Notes: generated by a model from the letters alone, not told the origin. A stretch of DNA of 64,000 bases from Pseudomonas sp. SID14000 (GCF_002165135.1 NZ_NFZQ01000008.1:186001-250000), one strand, 5' to 3'; positions 8,607 to 16,730 are shown, numbered from the stretch's first letter. Translations and numbers: made by a program.

Positions 8607-10012
8607 CGACGACCTCCTCCGCCCCGACGAACGGGTGCACTGGGCCGTGAGATCTGGTGCCCGGAGGCACGTGAAGCACTTGGTCGCTGAGCAAACGACA
8701 AGCTGGTGCGACCGCGACTGGCCTGAGCGCTGGTACGCGACGGCGAGCGCACACCATCGAAGGCGTTGTTACGGGCACGGCCAGCGGCATTGGCAGGTCG
8801 GTTTCGGGCTACTTGCTGCCGCTCTTGGGCAGTGCGGGTTTCCTGTCGACGCTCGGTACTCCTCACATTGTCGCCACGGGATTGCATACGATTGCCAACC
8901 GCATTGCCCGCCTGCGCCTCACGCATTTGCTGACGTGCCTGGCGGTTGCTGGTAGCGGGCCGTTCGATACCGGCCCGGTCCATCGACGCCCTGGCCTTGT
9001 CCCGTGCCTGGGCGCGCCGTGCGTCGTCACCACGGAAGGCAGTACGCTGGGTGGCACCGTCCAATTGGCGGCCGTACTGCTGGCGGCTACGGGAGTCGCG
9101 GTACGGCACGCCGTCGCGGTTGGCGGCGTTGTGCTGCCATTTGTTCTGGTTGTTGGTGATGCGGTTGTTGGCGTTGATGTTGTTGTAGCGGTTGACGTCG
9201 ATGTCGATGTCGTTGTTGTCCCAGTCACAGTCGCCCCACAGCGAGGCGACGATCGCCACGCCGGTGCCGAAGGCCAGGCCCGCCACCAGCGCCGAACCGG
9301 GGTAGTACATGGGCGGTGGCGGGTAGTACACCGGCGGCGAGGCCGGGTAGGCCCAGGTGCCGTAGGTGGTGGTCGGGTTGTAGCTGGGCACGTACACCAC
9401 TTGCGGGTCGGCCGGCTCGATGATGATGGTGGTGGGCGGGCTGCTGGCCGTAACCACCTGGGTGCTGCTGCCGCCGGAAGCCGGTGCCGGGGCGGTCTGC
9501 ACGGTCACGTTCTGGTACTGGTTGCTCTGCAGGTTGCCGGCGGCCTGGGCCTGGTGACGCAGGCGCTGCACGCCGCCCATCACATCGTCGGGTTGCGCAA
9601 GGAAGGCGTCGCCCAGGCGCTGCACCCAGACCGGGTCTTGCCCAAGGGCCGCCAGCACCTGCGGGAAGGCCACCAGCGCTTGTACACTTGGGTCCCAGGG
9701 TTGGTTCGCCACCTTCTTGACGGCGGCGTCGCCGGAGGCCTTCGGGTTAGCCTTGGACCAGGTCACCGCTTCGCTCACCTGCCCCGGATAGGTGGAAGCC
9801 ATCAACACCTGGGCCAGCAGCGCATCGGGGTACAGCGCGATGGGCGCGAGCATCTGGTCCAGTTGCTCCTGGGTGAACACCGGGTCCTTGGCCGCGACCG
9901 TGTCGGCTTGCGGTGCCGGGTCGGGGGCAGGAACATCTTCTGCCAGCACCAGGCCAGGCATGGCGCCCAGATACAGGACCGCCGCCAGGACGGCTAACAA
10001 TGGCATACGCAT
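8603..10012 (-). CDS. Exported DUF3300 protein with Asn/Asp-rich and basic tail
   Basis: 469-residue protein with a signal peptide (LLAVLAAVLYLGAMPGLVLA). The DUF3300 core covers roughly residues 40-250 and contains LDQMLAPIALYPDALLAQVL and DPQVVYVPSYNPTTTYG, followed by a Pro/Tyr-rich stretch and a hydrophobic segment (SALVAGLAFGTGVAIVASLWG). After it come a run rich in Asp, Asn and Ile (DWDNNDIDIDVNRYNN) and about 150 residues of low-complexity Arg/Gln/Ala/Ser sequence ending GGGGRR. I chose MRMPLLAV because GGAG lies 5 bases upstream; a 71-residue extension runs into a repeat. First gene of a coupled pair with DUF2950. Function unknown. Confidence 0.87.
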   Translation of the reverse strand: MRMPLLAVLAAVLYLGAMPGLVLAEDVPAPDPAPQADTVAAKDPVFTQEQLDQMLAPIALYPDALLAQVLMASTYPGQVSEAVTWSKANPKASGDAAVKKVANQPWDPSVQALVAFPQVLAALGQDPVWVQRLGDAFLAQPDDVMGGVQRLRHQAQAAGNLQSNQYQNVTVQTAPAPASGGSSTQVVTASSPPTTIIIEPADPQVVYVPSYNPTTTYGTWAYPASPPVYYPPPPMYYPGSALVAGLAFGTGVAIVASLWGDCDWDNNDIDIDVNRYNNINANNRITNNQNKWQHNAANRDGVPYRDSRSRQQYGRQLDGATQRTAFRGDDARRAQARDKARASMDRAGIERPATSNRQARQQMREAQAGNAVGNRMQSRGDNVRSTERRQETRTAQERQQVARNRPANAAGRARNNAFDGVRSPSRTSAQASRGRTSLSFAQRPSASRASGHQISRPSAPVRRGGGGRR

Positions 10013-10139
10013 CGCATCTCCCCATGAGGTCGGACCGCGTGGGTTAAGGGTAGCAACGGCGCTGCTTTTGGCCAGATGCGGGGGCGCAAACTTTTCGCGC
10101 TCTAAGGGTGGAGGTGGTTGCTGAGATCTGTATGGACTG

Positions 10140-10316
10140 CGCTGTCGCGTAGAGAACTGAATTTGCAAGCGGCCCGCGTACCCTGTGGGAGCGGCTTTAG
10201 CCACGAAGAATCCAACGCGCTGCATGGCACCGGCTGCGCCGGTGTTCGCGGCTCAAGCCGCTGCCACACGGTCCGTGCTAATTCAATGAGTCATGTGCAG
10301 TTCTATGAGAGCAGGC
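10140..10316 (-). repeat. Composite repeat B1 with REPIN core
   Basis: The REPIN core (GTGGGAGCGGCTTTAGCC pairing with GGCTCAAGCCGCTGCCACAC) surrounds GGCACCGGCTGCGCCGGTG. The reverse complement of the whole region matches 58678-58840, including the outer flank CATAGAACTGCACA, which lies outside the REP arms. It occupies the 309-base gap upstream of the DUF3300 gene; no gene is supported there. Confidence 0.8.
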
Positions 10317-10321
10317 GGTGC

Positions 10322-10981
10322 TCATCCGCCCAGGGCGATGATCGCCACGATCAGTGACGCCCCGACTACTGCCAGCACCATGCCGGTCAACAGGGTGCGG
10401 CCACCGGAGTAGCGTGCCAGCAGCCAGCCCGCAAGGAAGAGCATGGCCAGGGCGACCAGGTTCGACACCCGGATGGCTATACCAGTGGTCTCGATCAGCA
10501 GGAACGGGATGACCATCGGGAAGGTCGCCAGTACCACCAGCAGGAAAGTGGCCAATGCAGCCTTGAAATCATCCAGCCCCAGGCGTGCTGGCAGCGGGCG
10601 GGCAGCATCGCGCAGCATCCGCCCGCGCAGCATCTCCAGCCCGTCTTCATCCAGAGCCCGGCCAATGCGTTCAGGTAGCGCATCGGCAATCAGCCTGCGC
10701 CCCTGGCTGACATCACCGGCTTGCAGGCGGGCCAGCAAGGTCCGACTGCGGGTGCGCTCGGTCCAGGTACGCAGCAAATAAATGACCGCATCAGCCAGGC
10801 CCCAGGCCAGGTTGCAGCCGAACGCGGCAATCAGCATCAGCCGGGCATCTTCGCGCCCTGCCGTGGCCACGCTAAGCGAGCCGATGAAGGTCATTGCCAT
10901 CAACAGGCCGAAGATGACTTCGGTGATCCGGTCGATCGGTTCCAGCACGCCCCATTTGCGCGGTTGCTCGTCTTGTCCCAT
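10322..10981 (-). CDS. VIT1/CCC1-like membrane protein
   Basis: 219-residue inner-membrane protein with two helices near the N-terminus (ITEVIFGLLMAMTFIGSL and LMLIAAFGCNLAWGLADAVIYLL), a hydrophilic middle of about 80 residues, and three helices at the C-terminus. The N-terminal pattern and the ADAVIYLL segment resemble VIT1/CCC1-type iron/manganese transporters, but the acidic metal-binding residues of that family are not obvious. Assignment rests on overall pattern only. It stands alone on the minus strand, divergent from a small lipoprotein gene. Confidence 0.6.
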   Translation of the reverse strand: MGQDEQPRKWGVLEPIDRITEVIFGLLMAMTFIGSLSVATAGREDARLMLIAAFGCNLAWGLADAVIYLLRTWTERTRSRTLLARLQAGDVSQGRRLIADALPERIGRALDEDGLEMLRGRMLRDAARPLPARLGLDDFKAALATFLLVVLATFPMVIPFLLIETTGIAIRVSNLVALAMLFLAGWLLARYSGGRTLLTGMVLAVVGASLIVAIIALGG

Positions 10982-11107
10982 CGCACCCTCCGGCCCCTGG
11001 AACCATCGATAGTCACTATCGAGAATGGCAATTTCTGCCGAACGACATGGCCGAATAAGCTAGCTCCATCGACTCGCCGCACATGACCCGGCCTCTGGAG
11101 CTACCTG

Positions 11108-11359
11108 ATGAACACCCTGGCCCGCCTGCTGTCCGTCACCCTTGCCGTTTTTGCCATCGCCATCACCAGCGGCTGTGCCAGCCACCCCGAACTGCGCCCC
11201 TACAGCGCCGAAGAAACCCGTCAACTGCAACTGGAAGCACTGCAACGCCGTGGCCTGTCGCTGGACGACTACGAGCAGCAACGTCGGGTGATCCAGCGTG
11301 CCGGCAACCTGCCTGTGGTGTCCGAAGCTGCCGACGCCGACCGTTCGACCAAAGGCTGA
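11108..11359 (+). CDS. Small lipoprotein
   Basis: 83-residue protein with an N-terminal hydrophobic segment ending in the lipobox ITSGC, so it should be lipidated at Cys and anchored in an envelope membrane. The mature part is short, hydrophilic and Gln/Glu/Arg-rich (TRQLQLEALQRRGLSLDDYE), probably helical. GGAG precedes the ATG by 8 bases. No specific function is recognisable. The following 230 bases up to the convergent RidA-like gene hold nothing I can identify. Confidence 0.8.
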   Translation: MNTLARLLSVTLAVFAIAITSGCASHPELRPYSAEETRQLQLEALQRRGLSLDDYEQQRRVIQRAGNLPVVSEAADADRSTKG

Positions 11360-11589
11360 GTGAAGCTTCCCGGCGGTTCCCTCCCGTTACCCGCTCAGGT
11401 TGGGCTACGAGGTGAGGGTTGATCCATTATAGTCAGCCAAGCATTGCATGCCCCGACAGTCGTGGTGGTGCCGATGCTCATGGTGTGGGCACCTCTGAGA
11501 TCAGTTGTTGTCATAGCGGCCATGCTTTTAGGGCCAGCACCGATATACAACAGAGTGTTTATCTGACGCCACCACCGAATCGCCCGGAT

Positions 11590-12000
11590 CTATACCGCTG
11601 CCACCGCCTCGATCTCCACCAGCATGCCGTCCAGCGCCAACCGGGGTACCGGTATCAGCGTGCAGGTCGGTTTCATGTGTGGGCCCCAGGCCCTGTCAGC
11701 CTCGGCTACCCACTGACGCAGTCGTGTCTCGGAATGCTCGACGATCAGAAGGGTCAGCTTGAACACCTGGGCCAGGCTGGCGCCTTTCGAGGCCAGGGCA
11801 ATCTCCAGGTTGGCCAGCGCCTGACGCGCCTGTTCGGCAAACAGCGGCGACAGCTGCCCGTTGTGGTCCTCTCCGCCCTGGCCGGCGATGAACAGCAGGC
11901 GGCTATCGGCATGAACCTCGGCGACATGGGAGTAGGCATTACCGCTGGGGTCGTACAGACCTTCGGGGTTGCTCAGCTGGAATGCGGTTGAATGGCTCAC
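11590..12000 (-). CDS. RidA/YjgF-family protein lacking the catalytic Arg
   Basis: 136-residue RidA-family protein (FIAGQGGEDHNGQLSP, then ALANLEIALASKGASLAQV, and the family ending VEIEAVA). In RidA proper, the Arg of PARSCVEV binds the carboxylate of imine substrates. The aligned stretch here is PTCTLIPV, with Cys in place of Arg, so it probably belongs to a Rid subgroup without classical enamine/imine deaminase activity. The start is GTG, supported by GGAGG 8 bases upstream. It is expressed from a MerR-type promoter (next entry). Confidence 0.87.
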   Translation of the reverse strand: MSHSTAFQLSNPEGLYDPSGNAYSHVAEVHADSRLLFIAGQGGEDHNGQLSPLFAEQARQALANLEIALASKGASLAQVFKLTLLIVEHSETRLRQWVAEADRAWGPHMKPTCTLIPVPRLALDGMLVEIEAVAAV

Positions 12001-12032
12001 GGTAAGCCCTCCATCAGTTGAAAGAGTGACGG

Positions 12033-12063
12033 AGTATCAGACCTCGAGTTAACTCGAGGTCAA
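12033..12063 (-). promoter_or_regulatory. MerR/SoxR-type promoter with perfect 22-base dyad
   Basis: A perfect palindrome spans 12040-12061 (core CCTCGAGTTAACTCGAGG). On the minus strand it lies between a -35 TTGACC (12058-12063) and a -10 GATACT (12033-12038) separated by 19 bases. A dyad inside an overlong 19-20-base spacer is the hallmark of MerR-family activation. The core differs from the E. coli soxS SoxR site CCTCAAGTTAACTTGAGG at two symmetric positions. No MerR gene is adjacent. Confidence 0.75.
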
Positions 12064-12228
12064 GCGCGGATTGTGGAAGCGGGCTTGCTTGCGAAGCAGG
12101 CGCCGCAGGGTAGGACGTTTCGCACAGCGCACTGGATCCTCTGAACCACGCGTCTGTATGCGCAGTGGTCGCCAGGCGCTAGATTGCAAGGCCCGGCATG
12201 GACGCCTGTACTTAAGAAGGATAAAGCG

Positions 12229-12555
12229 ATGAGCAAATATGATTTTCAACTGGCCTATACCATCAAGCCAAACAACCCTGCCCGAGATGAAACCGATGCG
12301 GCGCAGGCGCGCCTGCATCTGCGCGAGAAGATGGGCCTGGACACCGTCGAGCACATTGAAACCACCTTGCTCGGGGTGATCACACTCAAAAGCACCACAC
12401 ACGCAGACCGCAAGCGCGAGGCCGAAAAGCTGTTTCGCAACTACATCCATGAAGCACTCAAGCAACTGCGTGTGCTGTCGACCGTGCAGTTCTACGGTTG
12501 CCTGATGGTGGATGGGCTGGGGTCAGCCATTCGCTTCGACATCCTGCCCAAGTGA
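12229..12555 (+). CDS. Conserved hypothetical protein, 108 residues
   Basis: Small soluble protein starting MSKYDFQLAYTIKPNNPARD after an AAGAAGGA-type ribosome site. It looks like a compact alpha/beta domain: a beta strand, the helix DAAQARLHLREKMG, a long Lys/Arg-rich helix around REAEKLFRNYIHEALKQL, and a C-terminal strand pair ending SAIRFDILPK. No signal peptide or known motif is visible. I do not recognise the family. It stands alone; a hairpin follows the stop. Confidence 0.75.
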   Translation: MSKYDFQLAYTIKPNNPARDETDAAQARLHLREKMGLDTVEHIETTLLGVITLKSTTHADRKREAEKLFRNYIHEALKQLRVLSTVQFYGCLMVDGLGSAIRFDILPK

Positions 12556-12562
12556 ACATCGA

Positions 12563-12592
12563 CGGCATCAGGCGCCCCCGCGTCTGATGCCG
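12563..12592. terminator. Possible bidirectional hairpin terminator
   Basis: CGGCATCAG and CTGATGCCG form a 9-base stem around a 12-base loop, between convergent genes. No T-run follows directly, so termination is uncertain. Confidence 0.4.
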
Positions 12593-12599
12593 CACACCG

Positions 12600-12812
12600 T
12601 CATTTTTCCTGTAGTACTGCCCTGCCCTTGACTGCCCGAGGCCCGCGCCAGGCCCAGAACAGCAAGCCGGGGAATGGCGCGTAGACCACGAAGACGATCC
12701 ACAACATCTTGCGCTCGGCGCGCCGGTCGCTGCCGATGATGTGCCAGATGGCCCAGACTTCCAGCAGGACTACAAAGGCCGCGATGATGATCCAGATCGT
12801 TCCGATTTCCAT
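12600..12812 (-). CDS. Small PLDc_N-domain membrane protein
   Basis: 70-residue membrane peptide with two helices (IWIIIAAFVVLLEVWAIWHII and MLWIVFVVYAPFPGLLFWAWRG) joined by a basic loop DRRAERK. This is the PLDc_N arrangement normally found as the N-terminal membrane part of cardiolipin synthases, here with no catalytic HKD domain. MEIGTIW was chosen because GGGAG lies 7 bases upstream; an ATG seven codons earlier is weaker. Role unknown; perhaps a membrane partner or stress protein. Confidence 0.75.
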   Translation of the reverse strand: MEIGTIWIIIAAFVVLLEVWAIWHIIGSDRRAERKMLWIVFVVYAPFPGLLFWAWRGPRAVKGRAVLQEK

Positions 12813-12905
12813 GAGCGCTCTCCCATTTGGCATGTAATGGGTTGGGTTGCAGAGGCTGCCGAGGGTTCAGATTGATTTGGCCGGCGGTATGGCACCGCGG
12901 CCCTT

Positions 12906-13020
12906 TGTAGGAGCGGCCTTGTGTCGCGATGGGCTGCGCAGCAGCCCCAGGATTTTTGCCCTACGAAAGACCGCAGGGGGCTGCTTTGCAGCCCATCGCG
13001 ACACAAGGCCGCTCCTACAG
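12906..13020. repeat. REPIN (TGTAGGAGCGGCC core)
   Basis: Left arm TGTAGGAGCGGCCTTGTGTC and its reverse complement at the right, with inner GGGCTGC/GCAGCCC stems. It lies between the PLDc_N gene and the DUF4174-like gene. Confidence 0.85.
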
Positions 13021-13036
13021 GGAGCAGTGACAGCTC

Positions 13037-13507
13037 TCAATGCCGTGGTGCAGTCTCCAGCGCCGCCTTCAACGCCTGGGCATCGGTAAACGCCCGCTGA
13101 CTCACCAGCGTGCCCTGCTCCAACTGCAGCCACTGCACCTGGCCATCCTGCCCGGGATAACGGCTGGCCACCCGCCCGTCACGGTCAAGCAGCACCCGAT
13201 AGCTGTAATCACGCATGGCGGGAATGGCGAACAGCTTGCTGATCAGCGCCGGCATGCGCTGGATGTCGGCAACGAACACCGCATCGCGCGCCTCCAGGTA
13301 ACCCTTGGGCTGTTCGGCCAGCGCCGCCTTCACCAGCTTGGCACCGTCCATGTCGCGCGCCACCAGCAGAATGTGTGTACCGGCATCAAGGCTATAGGCC
13401 TGGTCGTACTGGTCGAGCAGCGTCCATGGGGCGAGCTTGTCGCCCGGCTCCAGGGCATTGGCCAGCAATGGCATCAGGCAAAGCAACAGGGCAGTGGCGT
13501 ACTTCAT
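13037..13507 (-). CDS. Exported thioredoxin-fold-like protein (DUF4174-like)
   Basis: 156-residue protein with a signal peptide (MKYATALLLCLMPLLANA) and a mature domain with the strand-helix order of a thioredoxin fold: EPGDKLAPWTLLDQYDQAY at the start, HILLVARDMDGAKLVKAAL, then YRVLLDRDGRVASRYPG. The mature part has no cysteine, so there is no CxxC redox centre. Some databases label relatives 'FAD/FMN-containing dehydrogenase', which nothing here supports. The ATG giving MKYAT has GAGG 9 bases upstream. Divergent from the next AraC-type gene. Confidence 0.7.
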   Translation of the reverse strand: MKYATALLLCLMPLLANALEPGDKLAPWTLLDQYDQAYSLDAGTHILLVARDMDGAKLVKAALAEQPKGYLEARDAVFVADIQRMPALISKLFAIPAMRDYSYRVLLDRDGRVASRYPGQDGQVQWLQLEQGTLVSQRAFTDAQALKAALETAPRH

Positions 13508-13667
13508 CAAGGGCATCCTCAGAGACGGGACATCAGCATAGCGGTAACGGTCCAAGCCTGACAGGTTGCCTGAACGCGACCTCGAATACGACGCGGCCAC
13601 CCGGGAGATTGTCTTTCCCCCAGCCACCCGCCACACTCTCGAGGCCAGCCAGGAAGCGGAGTCCAGA

Positions 13668-14675
13668 GTGCCCACGCCACGCCAGTTCAGCAAGAAGACC
13701 AGCACCAGCAACATGTTGCGGCTGAAGTCCACCAGCGCCAATGCCCAGTCCCCCTATCGGGTCGATTTCGTTTTGCTCGAACATTTCTCGATGGCCAGCT
13801 TCACCGTGGCCATGGACGTGCTGGTCACGGCCAACTTGCTGCGCGCCGACAGTTTCCGGTTCACCCCGCTGTCGCTGCAAGGCGACCGCGTGCTCAGCGA
13901 CCTGGGGTTGGAACTGGTGGCCACCGAGTTGTCCGCCGAGGCGCTGAAGGATCTGGACCTGCTGGTGATCTGCGGCGGCTTGCGTACGCCATTGAAGTAC
14001 CCGGAGCTTGACCGCCTGCTGGGTGATTGCGCGGCCCACGGCATGGCCCTCGGCGGGCTGTGGAACGGCGCGTGGTTCCTCGGCCGCGCCGGGGTGCTGG
14101 ACGACTATGGCTGCAGTATCCACCCCGAGCAGCGTGCCAGCCTGTCCGAGCGCAGCCCGCAGACACGCATCACCCCGGCCAGCTTCACCCTCGACCGCGA
14201 CCGCCTCAGCGCCGCCAGCCCCAATGGCGCGATGGAGCTGATGCTCGGCCTGGTGCGCCGGCTATACGGCGACGGCCTGGCCGAAGGCGTCGAGGAGATC
14301 CTGTCGTTCTCCGGTGCCCGCTACCGGCAGGTCGGCCCGGGAGCGAAGAAATCCATGAGCCTGCACCTGCGCACCATCGTCGAGCTGATGGAGAACAACC
14401 TCGAGGAAACCCTCAGCCTCGACCAGCTGGCCGCCTACAGCGGGCGCTCGCGTCGGCAGATCGACCGCCTTTTCCAGGCCCAGCTGGGTACTTCGCCGCG
14501 GCGTTACTACATGGAACTGCGCATCACCAAAAGCCGCCGGCTGCTGCAGTATTCCGACCTGTCAGTGATGGAAGTGGCCGTGGCCTGCGGGTTTGTTTCG
14601 GTGTCGCACTTCAGCAAATGCTATGCAGCTTACTTTGGATACCCGCCGTCACGCGAGCAGCGGTTGGGCGAGTGA
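13668..14675 (+). CDS. GlxA-type AraC regulator (DJ-1/PfpI + AraC HTH)
   Basis: 335-residue regulator. The N-terminal half is a DJ-1/glutamine-amidotransferase-like sensing domain (MASFTVAMDVLVTANLL, LDLLVICGG, ALGGLWNGAWFLG, with Asn before Gly where the nucleophile Cys of active enzymes sits, so non-catalytic). The C-terminal half has two AraC helix-turn-helices (LSLDQLAAYSGRSRRQIDRL and MEVAVACGFVSVSHFSKCY). Relatives such as GbdR, CdhR and ArgR control amine catabolism. I chose GTG at 13668, with GCGGAG 6 bases upstream; ATG at 13713 and TTG at 13566 are alternatives. Target genes unknown. Confidence 0.85.
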   Translation: MPTPRQFSKKTSTSNMLRLKSTSANAQSPYRVDFVLLEHFSMASFTVAMDVLVTANLLRADSFRFTPLSLQGDRVLSDLGLELVATELSAEALKDLDLLVICGGLRTPLKYPELDRLLGDCAAHGMALGGLWNGAWFLGRAGVLDDYGCSIHPEQRASLSERSPQTRITPASFTLDRDRLSAASPNGAMELMLGLVRRLYGDGLAEGVEEILSFSGARYRQVGPGAKKSMSLHLRTIVELMENNLEETLSLDQLAAYSGRSRRQIDRLFQAQLGTSPRRYYMELRITKSRRLLQYSDLSVMEVAVACGFVSVSHFSKCYAAYFGYPPSREQRLGE

Positions 14676-14702
14676 GGTTCAAGGCTTGTTGAGGTGTCGC
14701 CT

Positions 14703-14806
14703 GGGCCGGCCCTTTCGCGGGTAAACCCGCTCCCACAGGTACTGTGCGAATCTTTGGGACAGCGGTGATCCTGTGGGAGCGGGTTTACCCGCGAAGAGGC
14801 CAGCCA
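14703..14806. repeat. REPIN (GCGGGTTTACCCGCGAAGAGG core)
   Basis: Inverted pair GGCCGGCCCTTTCGCGGGTA and its mirror ending GAAGAGGCCAGCC, each with the GCGGGTTTACCCGC palindrome. Lies between convergent AraC and TetR genes. Confidence 0.85.
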
Positions 14807-14821
14807 GGCACTGGATAACGT

Positions 14822-15505
14822 TCAGGGGCGGCGCTCGATCTGGATATACCGCAGCACAGCATCGCAGATCATGGCCTTGTGACGCAGCTTGACCTGTTCA
14901 TCGGACAGGTCGATCTGGAATATCTCCCCGAAAGTATGACGGTTCGAAACCCGGTAGAAGCAGAACGAACTCATCAGCATGTGCAGGTCAATGACCTCGA
15001 TGCCGGCGCGAAACACGCCTTCCTGTACACCGCGGCGCAGGGTATTGCCCAGGGCCTCGAGCACCAGGCTGCTCATTTCGCGAATCGCCGGCGACTGTTT
15101 GACATACTCGCCATAGTGGATGTTTTCGGTGCAGATGATTCGCACGAAATCGACGTTGCGGTCGTGGTGATCGAAGGTGAACTCCACCAGCCGGCGGATC
15201 GCCTGCTCGGCCGGCAGCGACTCCAGGTCCAGGCTTTGCTCGGTCTTGCGAATATCGCCGTACAGTTTGACCAGGCACTCGCAGTACAGCTGCTCCTTGC
15301 TGCCGAAGTAGTAGTAGATCATGCGCTTGGAGGTGGCAGTGCGCTCGGCGATGGCGTCGACGCGGGCACCAGCCAGCCCTTGCTGGACGAACTCGTTGAT
15401 GGCGGCCTGGAGGATGTCCTCGCGCGTTTTTTCGGGGTTGTTCTTGCGCGTCTTGCGCCCCCCTTCGGTTTCAGGCTGGCCGAGGCTGACTACGGAATCA
15501 CTCAT
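14822..15505 (-). CDS. TetR/AcrR-family regulator
   Basis: 227-residue repressor-type protein. After a charged N-terminus, the TetR HTH is clear: TREDILQAAINEFVQQGLAG, ARVDAIAERTATSKRMIYYYF. The C-terminal ligand domain (HHDRNVDFVRIICTENIHYG onward) is helical and not assignable to a ligand. Divergent from the SBP-monooxygenase genes, which it probably controls. ATG at 15505 was chosen; a GTG two codons upstream is equally possible. Confidence 0.87.
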   Translation of the reverse strand: MSDSVVSLGQPETEGGRKTRKNNPEKTREDILQAAINEFVQQGLAGARVDAIAERTATSKRMIYYYFGSKEQLYCECLVKLYGDIRKTEQSLDLESLPAEQAIRRLVEFTFDHHDRNVDFVRIICTENIHYGEYVKQSPAIREMSSLVLEALGNTLRRGVQEGVFRAGIEVIDLHMLMSSFCFYRVSNRHTFGEIFQIDLSDEQVKLRHKAMICDAVLRYIQIERRP

Positions 15506-15733
15506 ACCCACTCACAGGCTGTTCATTGGAATGAAGGGATTATCCGCGAGCATGGCCATGCAGGGAAGCGCGCTGTTGGTCGGGTAGCCATCAGGCCGGA
15601 CGCATCATCACAAAACAAATGGATATAAAAATAACAAAACAATCTAACGAACGGGAATATAAAAATTGAAAGCCGAGCACCTCCTCCTTAGTCTGGGCGC
15701 ATCGTTTCCCACCCGATCCAAGGAGCAATACCC

Positions 15734-16714
15734 ATGGCCACCCGCGCCTTCTCCCCCCTGCGCCGCCTGCTGATCGGCGGCCTGCTGGCCAGCGTCGCCA
15801 GCACCCTGCTGCCCTGGTCTGAAGCCCTTGCCGACGAGGCCAAGACCCTGCGCATCGGCTACCAGAAGTTCAACAGCATCAACATCCTCAAGGGCAGCGG
15901 CGCCCTGGAGAAGGCCCTGGCGCCGCAAGGCGTGACAGTCAGCTGGCACGAGTTCGCCGCCGGCCCGCAGTTGCTCGAAGCCCTGAGCACCGGCGCCATC
16001 GACCTTGGCCATGCCGCCGACGCCCCCTCGGTGTTCGCCCAGGCTGCAGGCAAGCCGGTGGTGTACCTGGCCGCCGAACAACCTTACCCACGCGGCATCG
16101 GTCTGGTGGTGCGCGAGCAGGATCACCTGGCCAGCGTGCAAGACCTCAAGGGCAAGCGCGTGGCCACCGGCCGCGGCTGGAACGCCCAGTACCTGCTTGC
16201 CGTTGCCCTGGAGCAGGCCGGCCTCAGCTACCAGGACATCACCCCGGCCTACGTCAACAACGCCGCCGATGCCGTCGCCGCACTGCAATCGGGCAGCGTC
16301 CAGGCCGTGACCCTGTGGGACCCGTTCCTCGCCGCCGCAGAAAGCCAGCCGGGCCTGAAGAACCTGCGCGACGGCAGCGGCCTGTCCAACAACCGCACCT
16401 TCTACCTGTCCACCGCCAGCTTCGCCGACCAGCACCGCGATTTGCTGAAGACTTTCTTCAGCGAACTGGGCAAGGTCAGCCAGTGGGCCAATGCCAAGCC
16501 TGCGGAAGTCGCCACACTGCTGGCCCCGCAACTGGGGATCAACGCCAACGTACTGCAAGTGGCTAGCGAACGGCGCAACTACAACGCCGTGGCCATTACC
16601 CCGCAGATCGTTGCCGAGCAACAGAAGCTGGCCGATACCTTCCAGAGCCTGGGCCTGATTCCACGGAAGCTGCAGGTGGCCGACGCGGTCTACCCGGCTT
16701 CCGTATTGCCTTGA
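15734..16714 (+). CDS. ABC substrate-binding protein, SsuA/TauA (nitrate/sulfonate/taurine) type
   Basis: 326-residue periplasmic binding protein. The signal peptide (RRLLIGGLLASVASTLLPWSEALA) is followed by a mature SsuA-like fold: LRIGYQKFNSINILKGSGALEKAL, FAAGPQLLEALSTGAIDLGHAADAP, LKGKRVATGRGWNAQYLL. Members bind aliphatic sulfonates, taurine, or small N/S compounds. It starts 228 bases from the divergent TetR gene and runs into a flavin monooxygenase after 16 bases, a layout usual for sulfonate-like use. No ABC permease or ATPase is adjacent, so it must share those from another locus. Confidence 0.88.
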   Translation: MATRAFSPLRRLLIGGLLASVASTLLPWSEALADEAKTLRIGYQKFNSINILKGSGALEKALAPQGVTVSWHEFAAGPQLLEALSTGAIDLGHAADAPSVFAQAAGKPVVYLAAEQPYPRGIGLVVREQDHLASVQDLKGKRVATGRGWNAQYLLAVALEQAGLSYQDITPAYVNNAADAVAALQSGSVQAVTLWDPFLAAAESQPGLKNLRDGSGLSNNRTFYLSTASFADQHRDLLKTFFSELGKVSQWANAKPAEVATLLAPQLGINANVLQVASERRNYNAVAITPQIVAEQQKLADTFQSLGLIPRKLQVADAVYPASVLP

Positions 16715-16730
16715 GCGGAGTACGCCCACC

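Noticed and set aside
8813..9997. 394-codon plus-strand frame rich in Val/Gly over the DUF3300 gene
   Set aside because: Low-complexity antisense shadow of the Pro/Asn/Arg-rich DUF3300 protein.
12069..12107. REP element upstream of the MerR-type promoter
   Set aside because: TTGTGGAAGCGGGCTTGCTTGCG resembles one half REP but is too degraded and unpaired to list as a repeat.
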